Shown: positions 1-10,000, counted from the first letter of the stretch. The stretch is 64,000 bases of DNA from Thiosocius sp963759055 (GCA_963759055.1 CAVWYD010000013.1:1-64000); one strand, 5' to 3'. Notes: generated by a model not told the origin, from the letters alone. A program made the numbers and translations.

Positions 1-108
1 CGCTGTAATGTTTGACAGGCGGCAGGTGCAACGCATCGGATTCCGGGCAGTGCGACCTGTTTCCTGAACACGTGCCTGCCTACAAAGGTCGTTTATTCCT
101 ATCCTCTT

Positions 109-936
109 TTAACTGACAAATGCCAGCAAACAGTCCTTCGTTGCGACCAGACTTACGTTTTCGACAACCGGTCCCAAATCCCATTCCCTCTTTTCCGCTT
201 CCGTATACATATGGGTCTCTCGTTTTTCGTAAACTTTCCAGACCCGCTTGCCCTTGTAGGTCATGCCGCGATAGTAATCCAGACTCTTTTGCCCCGAGCA
301 TACAGTTACCTGAGCACATACCTTGTCGTATTTGCTGGAGGGGAAACAGGTCAAGAAGTGTTCGATAAACCTGCTGCCAATCCCTTTCCCGCGATGTCCC
401 TTTGCAACATGGAAGTGATACTCGGGGCAGCTGGGCGCCTTTGGCATCTCCTTGGCATTATTGTATTTCGCGTGCAGTAAAAATTGCATCGCTCTGGGAC
501 CCAGGCTCAGCGTATACAGAAATTTTACACCCTCCATATATCCGTACCACGGCATGTAAAGCGCGTACGATAATTCTCCGAATTCATCCTCGGCGATTTG
601 TTCGGCCTTTCTGTCTCGCCACGTCATCCAAGGAATCTTTCCGTCGCGGGTTTTTACGGCACTACCCTCGGCGCCCGTGAAATAACCCACCAATTGTCCG
701 GTACTCAGGTCGTCCGCTACGTAAAAATACGCGCTGGCGTATTCCGCAAAAGGGCCGGTTACGATCCTGCCAAAACTGACCGCACCCGCCGCGGGGATGA
801 GTGGAAAGGGCCTACCGCCCGGTAGCGCGTTACTCCAGCAGAGTTCGCATACGTCACGCTCGTCCCTGTCATGGTTATAGACACGGAATCCGTAATTTCC
901 GGATTTCAGAAAGTAATCTCTCTCGGACACGTCCAT
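109..936 (-). CDS. GNAT-family N-acetyltransferase
   Basis: Predicted cytoplasmic acyl-CoA-dependent N-acetyltransferase of 275 residues; the substrate cannot be told. In the C-terminal half, the stretch HFHVAKGHRGKGIGSRF matches GNAT motif A (R/Q-x-x-G-x-G/A), which holds the pyrophosphate of acetyl-CoA, with a His-containing beta strand before it and a YYRGMTYKG element after it (motif B-like: one domain end with a Tyr and a basic run). The N-terminal 150 residues are longer than a minimal GNAT and carry aromatic stretches. The gene stands alone and is divergent from the esterase at 1029. The start is the ATG whose complement lies at 934-936. Confidence 0.75.
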   Translation of the reverse strand: MDVSERDYFLKSGNYGFRVYNHDRDERDVCELCWSNALPGGRPFPLIPAAGAVSFGRIVTGPFAEYASAYFYVADDLSTGQLVGYFTGAEGSAVKTRDGKIPWMTWRDRKAEQIAEDEFGELSYALYMPWYGYMEGVKFLYTLSLGPRAMQFLLHAKYNNAKEMPKAPSCPEYHFHVAKGHRGKGIGSRFIEHFLTCFPSSKYDKVCAQVTVCSGQKSLDYYRGMTYKGKRVWKVYEKRETHMYTEAEKREWDLGPVVENVSLVATKDCLLAFVS

Positions 937-1028
937 CTTGATCGAATATTATCAACCGAATTTCAAAACGCGCGGCCACCTGAGCGCCTCGCTGCCAATA
1001 TCGATGCCACAACACCCGGGTATGTGAA

Positions 1029-1949
1029 ATGCAATCTCTTCAGGATATCAAGGCGCACGCAATCGGTTTGTTCTTTGACTTCTTGGGGCGCATCGGTAAT
1101 CCGGTCGTGAACTCCAAACTCCCTCGTGTACAGGATATAAAGAGGGACCTGCCTTATGGAAGCGACCCTAAGCAGACCCTGGATATCTTCCGGCCACGCC
1201 CTGTAGGGGCATCAAACATTCCAGTATTGATTTACTTCCATGGCGGAGGCTGGATAAGCGCCGACAAAAAGAACTACGACGGCATTTGCGCACAGCTTTC
1301 GCAAAACGGGCTTTTGGTCGTCAACGTAAACTACCGATTAGCCCCCCGCAACAGATTTCCCGCGCAGTTGCAGGACGTTGCACAGGCCGTGGCATGGATC
1401 CACCGCAATGCCGCGTATTATGGCGGGGATGACAACAGAATCGTCATGGCGGGGGATTCTGCTGGCGCACAATTGGCATCCTGGTATGCAAGCGCCCTCC
1501 AGAAGCCGGGCTTATTCGCGCAAGCCGGCATAAACGGCGACATCCCCGAGATGCATTTGAAGGGGTTGATGTTTTTCTACGGCGTGTACGATTTCAACAC
1601 GGTACTGCACACCGGATTCCCGTTCATAAAGATCTACGCCGAAAGTTTTCTGGGCGCCGAGCAGGAACAATTCAGCGAAAACTCTCGCTTGGCGTCGCCC
1701 ATAAAGCATGTCTCGGGTGACCTTCCGCCGGTTTTTCTGTGCGCGGGCGAGAGAGACAAACTGTTTCCTCAGACGATCGCCTATGCAACTGCCTTGAAAG
1801 ACAAAGGCGTCAGATGTCAGACGCTCCTCTTCTCCAAGAGTTATTCCGCTTATCACGGTTTTCTGTTCTTCAGATGGCTCAAGCCGTCAAAGATGGCGTT
1901 TGCCGCTGCGGAAGAGTACCTGCGGGACCTGGGACTTACGCCACTGTAA
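1029..1949 (+). CDS. alpha/beta-hydrolase esterase (hormone-sensitive-lipase/carboxylesterase type)
   Basis: 306-residue alpha/beta hydrolase, probably a carboxylesterase acting on small acyl esters. The oxyanion motif HGGGW lies near residue 72, the nucleophile elbow GDSAG near 140, a candidate acid in GERD near 237 and the base in AYHGF near 275. These match the hormone-sensitive-lipase-like branch (HGGG plus GDSAG). No clear signal peptide is seen, although the first 20 residues are moderately hydrophobic. The start ATG follows GGGTATGTGAA. The gene is divergent from the GNAT gene and convergent with the AarF-like gene. Confidence 0.85.
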   Translation: MQSLQDIKAHAIGLFFDFLGRIGNPVVNSKLPRVQDIKRDLPYGSDPKQTLDIFRPRPVGASNIPVLIYFHGGGWISADKKNYDGICAQLSQNGLLVVNVNYRLAPRNRFPAQLQDVAQAVAWIHRNAAYYGGDDNRIVMAGDSAGAQLASWYASALQKPGLFAQAGINGDIPEMHLKGLMFFYGVYDFNTVLHTGFPFIKIYAESFLGAEQEQFSENSRLASPIKHVSGDLPPVFLCAGERDKLFPQTIAYATALKDKGVRCQTLLFSKSYSAYHGFLFFRWLKPSKMAFAAAEEYLRDLGLTPL

Positions 1950-1992
1950 GTTTCGCTGCCCGATACGGAAAATCGGTCCTCGCGACTTGGCA

Positions 1993-3486
1993 TTAATGGG
2001 AGCGCCCCTGTATTCGCTGCAAGGTATCCAAGCTGTCTTGCCAGAGGCCCAGCCAGTAGGCGTTCACGGTCCCCGGCCAGGAACCCATGAGCCCCATAAG
2101 TTCGACGTTCGACACATGGGTCCCGAAGGACCTTGAAGCAGGATCGGCGAGCATACGTGACGACCATTCACCGGAGAACTGCCGCAGCCCCTGATTGAGC
2201 ATGACGCGGTCCAATGAACAATCCGTCGTTATATCCGCTACCACCCCGGACAGGGTAAGCAGCGCCTTGCGAAACAGCATCAGATTTTCCGGAAAACGCA
2301 TGCCGGTCGAGGCTGCTATTCCATCCAGGAGACGCTGCGACCAGTCGAAACCCGGCAGGCAGCCCTGGCGAACCTCTCTGAGTGCAGCGCAGACGCGGTC
2401 CCGAAGGCGGGACTCGTCTGGCTGGGTACGCCCCAACCGGGATACCGCCCGGCAGATTCGGGTCTCATTGAGGGTTATACCCCCCAACACGATTTGCACC
2501 AGATCTACGCGTTGTTGCTTGGTCAATCGACCGACCAAGGTCCAGTCGAAGATCGCCAGCCTTTCGTCCTGGGTGCATAACATATTGCCGGCATGAGGAT
2601 CCGCATGAAACTGGCAAACCTCGGCCCGGGTCCAGAAAGGCCTGGCGACCAAAGCCTCAAAAACCAGATCGGCAAGCTTGATGCGATTACTGCTGCCTAT
2701 CTTCACGTCGGTGACCTTGTCCCCAAAAACGCGTTCCATCGCCGTTATTCGACTGGAGCAGAACGGTAACAGACGGGGAATGATCACGTTGGTGTCCCGC
2801 GCGTAGAAATCGGCGGCTTCTGTCAGGTGCTTCTGCTCACGCTCGAAGTGCACCTCCTGTTTGAGCAATCTGCGTACACTATCCAGGGTTTCCCGGTAAT
2901 CCAGCCTTGGCAGACCATGATATTCACATCGCTCTTCCAGGAAAGCGCCCAGTTCCACCCAGATTTCGAGTTCCTCGAACAGACGTTCTTCGACGCCCGG
3001 CTTCAGCACCTTGAAGACCCCGTGTTGAGGATCATGCGATCTCTTCCCTTGCCAGGTAAACGGCAGCACCACGGCGACGCTGGCCTCGGCGAGGGGATGA
3101 GCCGACAGTTCGATGTCACCCATGTTTTCCAGTTCCTGGAGAACGTCGGGTGGTAGATCGTCCAGCCGTGTTGTCGGGGTTACCGATTCCAGACGTTGCA
3201 AACGCAGTCTGAGCTCGTTAGAAAGTCTGCGGTCGCGGGAAACAATCTGACCCAGTTTGTGCAGGGTCGGACAACGGTGTAACAGCGCGAGAACCCTGTC
3301 CGCGAAGCTCGTATCTGCAGCCATTTCGAACTGATCCGAGACGATCTCGGCAAGTCGATGCGCGGGTATACGTTCGAGGAAGAAACATAGAGCGTCCACC
3401 AGAAGGGGCCGATATGAGACATAGCATTGCGGCAAGATCTGTTCGACGTCGAGAGACTCGACCAGACTCCGCACCCTAGCGCGCAT
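1993..3486 (-). CDS. AarF/ABC1/UbiB-family kinase-like protein
   Basis: 497 residues of the ABC1/ADCK/UbiB atypical kinase-like family, whose members support ubiquinone biosynthesis or lipid homeostasis. Family signatures are visible: the alanine/lysine-rich nucleotide-binding strand VFKVLKPGVEERLFEELEI, the catalytic-loop motif FHADPHAGNML near residue 300 and the metal-binding IFDWTLVGRL (in place of DFG) directly after it. There is no C-terminal pair of membrane helices as in classical UbiB. With no ubi gene alongside, this is more likely a paralog than UbiB itself. It ends convergently with the esterase gene. Confidence 0.85.
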   Translation of the reverse strand: MRARVRSLVESLDVEQILPQCYVSYRPLLVDALCFFLERIPAHRLAEIVSDQFEMAADTSFADRVLALLHRCPTLHKLGQIVSRDRRLSNELRLRLQRLESVTPTTRLDDLPPDVLQELENMGDIELSAHPLAEASVAVVLPFTWQGKRSHDPQHGVFKVLKPGVEERLFEELEIWVELGAFLEERCEYHGLPRLDYRETLDSVRRLLKQEVHFEREQKHLTEAADFYARDTNVIIPRLLPFCSSRITAMERVFGDKVTDVKIGSSNRIKLADLVFEALVARPFWTRAEVCQFHADPHAGNMLCTQDERLAIFDWTLVGRLTKQQRVDLVQIVLGGITLNETRICRAVSRLGRTQPDESRLRDRVCAALREVRQGCLPGFDWSQRLLDGIAASTGMRFPENLMLFRKALLTLSGVVADITTDCSLDRVMLNQGLRQFSGEWSSRMLADPASRSFGTHVSNVELMGLMGSWPGTVNAYWLGLWQDSLDTLQRIQGRSH

Positions 3487-3747
3487 GCCTCACCAGCCGA
3501 ACCCAAAGAATTCGAGATGTTGTGCTTAAACAGTCTGTCAGCTTGGCAAAGCGCATATCCATGTAAGTACATTCTCTTCTATGCGGTTTCCAAACACTCG
3601 GCCAAAGGATGTGGCGTCTGCAGTCAGGCAGCCTCGCATTCCCGCGCCATGATAGCCGATTGTCGTGGCCCGGCAGCCTGCCGGATTATCGGCGACCAAT
3701 CCGATACTACGAGTACGCTGCACGAGCCAGAGAAAAAAGACAACAGA

Positions 3748-3867
3748 ATGGCCGTCCAACACTTCACAATCGATCGCTACACCCAATACCTGCTGCCGCC
3801 GAGCATTCTGGACTATCGTCCGGAAGATCACCTGGCCAGTTTCGTGGTAGAGATCGTCGATCGGTAG
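3748..3867 (+). pseudogene. remnant of an IS1182-like transposase N-terminus
   Basis: A 39-codon frame encodes a protein with the stretch LLPPSILDYRPEDHLASFVV. This closely resembles the N-terminus of IS1182/IS5-related DDE transposases, which typically read YLLPPSVQDWLPEDHLARFVVEVVE. The frame stops after VEIVDR, where a full transposase would continue for about 400 residues. No further transposase homology or terminal inverted repeat was seen downstream. I read it as the decayed 5' end of an insertion sequence; family assignment rests on recalled motifs. Confidence 0.5.
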
Positions 3868-3994
3868 CGCGGCTCGTTATGTTTCAATTTCTCATCAGGG
3901 TATGCGGGGGTGCTTACGGGGCATTTCAGCGGTTCGTTATCGCAACTTGTTGATAACACGAACAATGAAGCAGACGCCGCCTCCACCAACAACG

Positions 3995-4019
3995 AAGGGC
4001 ACCCACCGGGTGGCCCTTT
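3995..4019 (+). terminator. possible hairpin terminator
   Basis: AAGGGCACCC pairs imperfectly with GGGTGGCCCTT around a short ACC loop. The downstream run is TTTGGCGTTT. It could end transcription of the decayed transposase frame. The bulge and the weak T-run keep the call tentative. Confidence 0.35.
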
Positions 4020-4312
4020 GGCGTTTCCAGTCGCCAGGTTCATTCCGTGACCAACCGCGCTGCGGGCCTGGCACTTTCCTATTGGCTTCGCAGACCTCAA
4101 ACTATGCAGCGGCGCTGCCGTTGTCTGTCCGGTGTTGGACATGGCCACCAATCAGGCGACGCTTTTGATCGATTAGAAATCGCTGCTACTGCCCGGCACT
4201 GTCCGATGAAACTAAAATTTCCGATAAACCTAACCACAGCGGCATTCACCATGGTCGGCGGGACACTCCCGGCCAGACGGCTGGTGTGCGGTCAACGACA
4301 GGGGGCTCCCGA

Positions 4313-5044
4313 ATGACTGGTTCTCATGTCCCCCAGCCTGATCCCCTCCAGAATCATCTGCTCGCTGCATTGCCAGCGGAGGAACGAGTGCGTCTCTTTC
4401 CCCATCTGGAGTTTGTCCCGATGCCGCTGGGCGAAGTGGTTTGCGAACCTGGCATGCCGATGCGCCACGTCTATTTTCCCACCACCTGCATCGTGTCACT
4501 GCTTTACGTGATGGAAGATGGCGCATCAGCCGAAATTGCCGTCGTCGGAAACGAGGGCATCGTCGGCATCTCGGTATTCATGGGCGGCGAGACGACGACC
4601 AGCAGGGCTGTCGTACAAAGTGCCGGTCACGCCTACCGACTGAAGGGACAACTGCTAAAAGATGCTTTCTTTCTTGCGGGCCCGATGCAACTCCTGCTAC
4701 TGCGTTATACACAGGCGTTGCTGACGCAGATGGCGCAGACTGCGGTATGTAACCGGCATCATTCTGTAGATCAGCAGTTGTGTCGCTGGTTACTGTTGAG
4801 TCTCGACCGTCTGTCTTCGAACGAACTGAAAATGACTCAGGAACTGATTGCCAACATGCTCGGGGTACGTCGCGAGGGCGTCACCGAGGCCGCCGGGAAA
4901 CTGCAACGCGCCGGGTTGATCCACTACAGCCGGGGCAAGATCACCGTGCTCGACCGCCCCGGTCTGGAGGCGCGGGTGTGCGAATGCTACCAGGTCGTCA
5001 AGGACGAATTCGATCGCCTGCTGCCGGATGTGCTCGTTCCCTGA
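4313..5044 (+). CDS. Crp/Fnr-family transcriptional regulator (paralog 1)
   Basis: 243-residue one-component regulator. An N-terminal cyclic-nucleotide-binding-like beta barrel (about residues 15-130: FPHLEFVPMPLGEVVCEPG, HVYFPTTCIVSLL, EIAVVGNEGIVGI) is followed by a C-terminal Crp-type winged helix (about 150-225: LTQELIANMLGVRREGVTEAA as helix-turn-helix, then HYSRGKITVLDRPGLE). No Fnr-type Cys cluster is present, so oxygen sensing by Fe-S is unlikely; the ligand is unknown. The ATG at 4313 is chosen because AGGGGG lies 8 nt upstream; a GTG at 4286 lacks this. A paralog lies at 6298, and the repeat-protein gene sits between them. Confidence 0.85.
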   Translation: MTGSHVPQPDPLQNHLLAALPAEERVRLFPHLEFVPMPLGEVVCEPGMPMRHVYFPTTCIVSLLYVMEDGASAEIAVVGNEGIVGISVFMGGETTTSRAVVQSAGHAYRLKGQLLKDAFFLAGPMQLLLLRYTQALLTQMAQTAVCNRHHSVDQQLCRWLLLSLDRLSSNELKMTQELIANMLGVRREGVTEAAGKLQRAGLIHYSRGKITVLDRPGLEARVCECYQVVKDEFDRLLPDVLVP

Positions 5045-5091
5045 AACGGCGGCTCAGCGCACTGTAATCACTTCGGGTCGTTCCAAGGTGC

Positions 5092-5111
5092 TCTGTGCGG
5101 TAGCGTACAGA
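5092..5111. promoter_or_regulatory. 20-bp near-palindrome, copy 1 (candidate operator)
   Basis: TCTGTGCGGTAGCGTACAGA is an inverted repeat with 8 of 10 half-site positions matching. It lies about 190 bp upstream of the Gly-rich secreted protein gene and just after the Crp/Fnr gene. Related copies occur at 6137-6156 and 16550-16569. A dimeric regulator such as the neighbouring Crp-type proteins could bind it; this is inference. Confidence 0.5.
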
Positions 5112-5299
5112 CGCGACAACCGCTTGCGCGTAGAAGATATGGTCGCACTGGGTCAAATGTGCTGCACGAATGTGCAGTGGACCCGCCGCGAACCCAAGAA
5201 CGGGCGCTGCAAGTCTTGACTATGGCGCCATCCGTTCTCCGGAGCATCGTGCTTCCCTCGATCGCTCGCGACCGAAGACATCAATAAGGAAAGTTCCCT

Positions 5300-5941
5300 A
5301 TGAAAAACTCCATACTCGCTGCTGCGATCATTGCCTGCACCGTATCCGCACCGGTGGTCATGGCACAGGACGCATCTGCGCCTGTCCATCCAATGATGCG
5401 TGACAATGGCTACCGCCAGGGCGGATCCGGCATGATGGCCAATCCGCAAGGCGTCCCTCGGGGCACTGCAGGCGGATCCCAGGCGCAGGGTGGTCCGGGC
5501 CCAGGTGGTCTCCCGCAGGGCTATGCGGGCACGACAGGCGCCCCTCAGGGCGATCCGCGCACGACGGCTGGTCCCCAGGGCTATGCGGACACCGCGGGCG
5601 GCTCCCGGCAGGGCGATCCGCGCATGACCGGTGGTTACCAGGGTTATTCCGGTTACTCCGGAAACCAGGGTTATCCGGGTTACTCGGGATATCCAGGTTA
5701 CTCCGGAAACCAGGGTTATCCGGGCTACTCGGGATATCCAGGTTACTCCGGAAACCAGGGTTATCCGGGTTACTCGGGATACCAGGGTTACCCGGGGATG
5801 ATGGGCGGGTCCCAGGGCTGGCCGAACATGATGGGGGGCAATCAGGGATGGCCGGACATGATGGGCGGCTCTTCAGGGTGGCCGAATATGATGGGCGGGT
5901 CCCAGGGTTGGCCTGGCATGATGGGTGGTCGTCAGTGGTGA
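5300..5941 (+). CDS. secreted Gly/Tyr/Pro/Met-rich tandem-repeat protein
   Basis: 213 residues beginning with a clear signal peptide (MKNSILAAAIIACTVSAPVVMAQ), so exported to the periplasm or surface. The mature chain has low complexity. An N-terminal part has QGDPR/GPQGYA-like units, the middle (about residues 118-162) has three 15-residue units GYSGNQGYPGYSGYP, and the C-terminus has four units of the type GWPxMMGG. There is no catalytic domain or cysteine in the mature part. Composition suggests a flexible structural or surface protein; the Met-Met-Gly-Gly units could bind soft metals, which is speculation. AAGGAAAG precedes the ATG. The gene sits between two Crp-type regulators. Confidence 0.7.
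   Translation: MKNSILAAAIIACTVSAPVVMAQDASAPVHPMMRDNGYRQGGSGMMANPQGVPRGTAGGSQAQGGPGPGGLPQGYAGTTGAPQGDPRTTAGPQGYADTAGGSRQGDPRMTGGYQGYSGYSGNQGYPGYSGYPGYSGNQGYPGYSGYPGYSGNQGYPGYSGYQGYPGMMGGSQGWPNMMGGNQGWPDMMGGSSGWPNMMGGSQGWPGMMGGRQW
5651..5785 (+). repeat. three 45-bp in-frame tandem repeats
   Basis: Units start at 5651, 5696 and 5741; each encodes GYSGNQGYPGYSGYP, with the third diverging in its last codons. Near-identity of the copies at the DNA level, including synonymous positions, points to recent expansion by slippage or recombination. Four further 30-36 bp units encoding GWPxMMGG follow at about 5800-5935. Confidence 0.85.
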
Positions 5942-5990
5942 CCCCCAAGTCTATCTGACAATGCACCCACGTTGACGCCACAACGCGGCC

Positions 5991-6020
5991 AAGGCGCTGT
6001 TCAACCGAGAACAGCGCCTT
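5991..6020 (+). terminator. strong hairpin after the repeat-protein gene
   Basis: AAGGCGCTGTTC and GAACAGCGCCTT form a perfect 12-bp stem with a 6-nt loop, 50 bp past the stop codon at 5941. The T-run is minimal, so it may be an intrinsic terminator of weak class or an mRNA-stabilising hairpin. Confidence 0.55.
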
Positions 6021-6136
6021 GTGCGGTCCCCGCATGTTCAGGGCGGGGCCGATCGCACAGCGTCACCAGCATCCATGCCGGTTCAGGCTGTTGTTGTGAC
6101 TCCGGCCTCCGACCGTCGCACCTACTCGCATGGCGC

Positions 6137-6156
6137 TATGTACGCTACCGCCCAGA
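6137..6156. promoter_or_regulatory. 20-bp near-palindrome, copy 2 (candidate operator)
   Basis: TATGTACGCTACCGCCCAGA, which is the copy-1 motif in reverse orientation with some mismatches, lies about 140 bp upstream of the second Crp/Fnr gene. The spacing is similar to that of copies 1 and 3 relative to their downstream genes. Confidence 0.4.
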
Positions 6157-6297
6157 CGACTGCGCAATCTCGCGTCACATTCCGAAATGACCATCCTGGG
6201 GAACGCATTCACCTGTAGTTTGCATCCGGCATCGTGACAGCATCTGTCTCACTGATGATGCTCGTTGCCCAATTCCTCCACCACCGGGAGAGTGCAT

Positions 6298-7008
6298 ATG
6301 TCGCGAACCCAAACGGCCGCCGACGGCAACCGGCTGCTTGCCGCATTGCCACGCAAAGATCGTCAGCGCCTCGCAGCGGGCTGCGAGCCGGTAACACTGT
6401 TGCTTGGTGAGGCCTTGGCTGAACCCGGTGAGTGCATCCACCATGTTTACTTCCCCACTGAAAGTTTCGTTTCGCTGACCACACCGACCGACAGCGGCGC
6501 GTCCCTCGAGGTTGGGTTGGTTGGCAATGAAGGCATGTTGGGGATCTCGATTATCCTCGGCGTGGATTTCGCTCCCCTGCACGCTTTGGTGCAGGGCGAA
6601 GGCACGGCGCTACGGATGAACACAGCGACGTTTCGCCGCGAACTCGGGCGAAGCCGTGCGCTGGACCGGGGCATGAAGCGTTATCTCTACGTGCTGATGA
6701 GCCAAATCGCGCAGACCGCCGTCTGCACCCACTTTCATCTGGTCGAGGCCCGCCTTGCCCGTTGGCTTTTGATGACTCACGATCGGGCACACTCGGACGG
6801 GTTTCATGTCACGCACGAATTCCTCGCCTACACGCTTGGAGTACGGCGCGTCGGCATCACCAAGGCCGCCGGCTCATTGCAGCGGCGCAAGCTGATTCAT
6901 TATCGACGCGGTGACATTACGGTACTCGACCGTCGCGGCCTGGAGGCAGCATCCTGTGGGTGCTACGCCGCCGATAGAGCGACCTATGCGCGCATCATAG
7001 GTCATTGA
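6298..7008 (+). CDS. Crp/Fnr-family transcriptional regulator (paralog 2)
   Basis: 236-residue paralog of the regulator at 4313 with the same order: cNMP-binding-like fold (GEALAEPGECIHHVYFPTESFVSL, LEVGLVGNEGMLGI) then a Crp winged helix (VTHEFLAYTLGVRRVGITKAAGSLQRRKLIHYRRGDITVLDRRGLE). The shared block from YFPT through NEG and the GDITVLDRRGLE wing show recent common ancestry. No Fe-S cysteine cluster is seen. The ATG at 6298 follows GGGAGAGTGCAT; an upstream TTG at 6265 is rejected. The gene is convergent with the glucan synthase. Confidence 0.85.
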   Translation: MSRTQTAADGNRLLAALPRKDRQRLAAGCEPVTLLLGEALAEPGECIHHVYFPTESFVSLTTPTDSGASLEVGLVGNEGMLGISIILGVDFAPLHALVQGEGTALRMNTATFRRELGRSRALDRGMKRYLYVLMSQIAQTAVCTHFHLVEARLARWLLMTHDRAHSDGFHVTHEFLAYTLGVRRVGITKAAGSLQRRKLIHYRRGDITVLDRRGLEAASCGCYAADRATYARIIGH

Positions 7009-7097
7009 GGGGACGGAAATTTTCTGAATCGAGCGTTAAGCCGATCGGGCTGGCATGGTCGCTGGCGATCTTCGGTGTCACGCTTAAGGCAGTTAAA

Positions 7098-10000
7098 TTA
7101 CGCCTCGGCCTGAACCGCGGCCGCCTCCTTAACGAGCACTTCCACCACGACGCTATGTTCCTGGCGGTCGTCTACCAGGGAAATCGCCTGGTCATCCTGC
7201 TCGACACCATCGACGGTCACGCTCCGTACACCGCTATTTGTACCCTCGCCGGCGTGCGTTTGCGCGATGGCGATATGATAGACCGTCTCGCGGTAACGGT
7301 AGTGGATCGTCAACCCGTCCCAATGCGCCGGCAGACAGGGAGCGACATACAGCCTGTCCACTTCCAACCGCAGCCCCAGCAGCGACTCGAGAATCAGTCG
7401 GTACATCCAGCCGGCCGAACCGGTGTACCACGTCCAGCCACCTCGCCCGGTGTGCGGTGGGACTGCGTAGACGTCGGCCGCCATCACATAAGGCTCCACC
7501 TTATAGGTCGCGATGGCTTCCCGCGATTTGGCATGGTTGGCGGGGTTGATCATGGTGGTGAGCTCCCATGCACGACCGCTGTCGCCCAGCGTGGCGAAAG
7601 CCATCGCCGCCCAGATGGCAGCATGCGTGTACTGGCCGCCGTTCTCGCGCACACCCGGCACATAGCCCTTGATATAACCGGGATCCAGGTCGGCCTTGTC
7701 AAAGGGAGGATCGAGCAGTTGGATCAGGTCATGTTCGCGGCGCACCAGATGCTCATCCAACGCACTCATTGCCATGCGCACGCGATCGGCATCGCCAGCC
7801 CCGGAGAGCACGGCCCAGCTTTGTGAAATCGAATCTATCCGGCATTCGCTGTTGATTGCCGACCCGAGCGGCGTGCCATCGTCGAACCAGGCGCGACGAT
7901 ACCAGGCGCCGTCCCAAGCATGCTGTTCGAGACTTTCACCCAAGCGCCTGCCTTCAACCTTACAAACGTCGGCGAATTCGGTATCGCCGTACCGACGTGC
8001 GAGCGCATCGAAATGGCGCAATACCTCGTACAGGAAGAAGCCCAGCCACACGCTTTCTCCCTTGCCTTCGTTACCAACCCGGTTCATGCCGTCATTCCAG
8101 TCACCAGAACCGATCAGTGGCAGGCCGTGGGCACCAAAAGCCAGGCCATGACGGATCGCCTGCACACAATGCTGGTAAAGGCTCACCTTTGTCTCGGATC
8201 GATCCGGCAGATCATAGTAATCTTCGTCCTCGTCGTTGAGCCGGCGTCCGCCAAGGAATGCAACAGGCTCGTCCATCACCCCCGTATCGCCGGTGCCAAG
8301 CACATAGCGACAGGTCGCCAAAGCCAGCCACAAATAGTCGTCGGAACAACGGGTACGCACCCCACGGCCCGATGGTGGATGCCACCAGTGCTGGACATCG
8401 CCTTCGACAAACTGGCGCCCTGCGCACAGCAGCAATTGTTGACGCAGCAAACCCGGCTCGCTGTGCACCAGCGCCATCGCATCCTGCAACTGATCGCGAA
8501 AACCAAACGCACCACCCGACTGGTAGTAGCCGCTGCGTGCCCACATTCGGCATGCCAGGGTTTGGTACAACAGCCAACCATTGGCGAGCACATTGAGAGA
8601 CTGATCCGGGGTCTCGACCTGTACCGCACCGAGGGTGTGGTTCCAGTACTGCCAGACCGCCTCCAGAGCGCGGCGCGCAGCATCGGCACCGCGCCAACGA
8701 TGCACCATCCGATGGGCATCGTCGCCACCCGGTATCCCTCCAAGGCCGAGCCTGAAGGTGATCTGGCGCTCCTGCCCATCGGCCAGATCGAAGCCGACCT
8801 GTATCGCGGCACAAGGGTCCAGTCCGGTGCCCAGTCGCCCGGACAGATGAGTGCGCATCATCGCCGCCGGATGCCCCAGACTGCCGTTACGGCCAATGAA
8901 TTCGACGCGGTCGCAGCTTATGGTCCGGTCTGCATCGTCCACATCGAAGAAGGCGACCCGGTCGGGAAACTCGGTGTTGTACGGGTTACGCGCATAGATC
9001 GCGCCGCTGTATGGATCGATCTCGGTGGCGACGTGCATGGCCGATCCCGGCCTCAGATCACCCAGCACCCACTCCACGTAGCCCGTTGCGGAAAGACGGC
9101 GCGGCCGCCCCGACAGGTTGCGCACCTTGAGCACCGAAAACTTCACCGCCGCATCCGTCGCGACATAGACCCATAACTCGGATTGGATCCCGTCCCCGGT
9201 GTGCTCAAACACACTGTAACCAAAGCCGTGCCGGGTGACATAAGGCGCCGCGCCACGCCTGGGTAATGGCGTTGGTGACCAGAATCGGCCGCTGTTCTCG
9301 TCGCGCAGGTAAAAGGTCTCGCCGCTCGCGTCGGTAACCGGATCATTGTGCCATGGGGTAAGGCGAAACTCGTGTGCGTTCTCACCCCAGGTGTATGCCT
9401 GACCACTTTCCGAAATAACACTGCCAAACTGCGCATTCGCCAGCACATTCACCCAGGGAGCCGGTGTGATTTGTCCCGGTGTTGTGGTGATGACGTACTC
9501 GCGCCCGTCCGGGGTGAATCCGCCAATACCATTGGCCAATATCAGGTTGCGCTGCGCTGCTTCGACATCGACAACGGCTTCCTCCTCCAGGGATCCGTCG
9601 GGGACCAGCTCCGGTACGCGAACGCGGGGAGCAGCAGGCCGATTCACCTGTTCAGCCAGGGTCCCCCGGCTATCACTCAGGACGACACGGGCGACCGTTT
9701 GGAACAGGGTGCGGTCTTCGGCTGAGATCTGCTCGGCCGAGCGGACGAAGATACCACCCGGACGATCGATAAATTTGGTCTCGAGACCCACCGCGACCAG
9801 CCCCACAATCTGATCCTGAAGTACCTGTCGGTAACCCGCACGATCCTCGTTCCAGATCACCAGGTCCACCGCCAGTCCCTTCAGACGCCAATAGGCGTGC
9901 GCCTGGATGAGCTGCCGCACCAGTTCGATATTGGCCAAATCGCCGACCCGCAGCAGTACGATCGGCAGGTCGCCGGAGATGGCATAACCCCACAGGCCGG

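Larger units (their letters stand above)
3487..4312. other. gene-poor region with transposase remnant
   Basis: About 825 bp between the AarF-like gene and the first Crp-type regulator. It contains only the short transposase N-terminal remnant at 3748-3867 and a GC-rich hairpin near 3995-4019. The remaining reading frames have no RBS, no recognisable family and ordinary shadow-ORF composition. It reads as a decayed insertion site followed by the promoter region of the regulator. Confidence 0.5.

Noticed and set aside
5651..5785. Tandem 45-bp repeats as a possible CRISPR array
   Set aside because: Repeats are contiguous, in frame and encode a peptide repeat, with no spacers between them.
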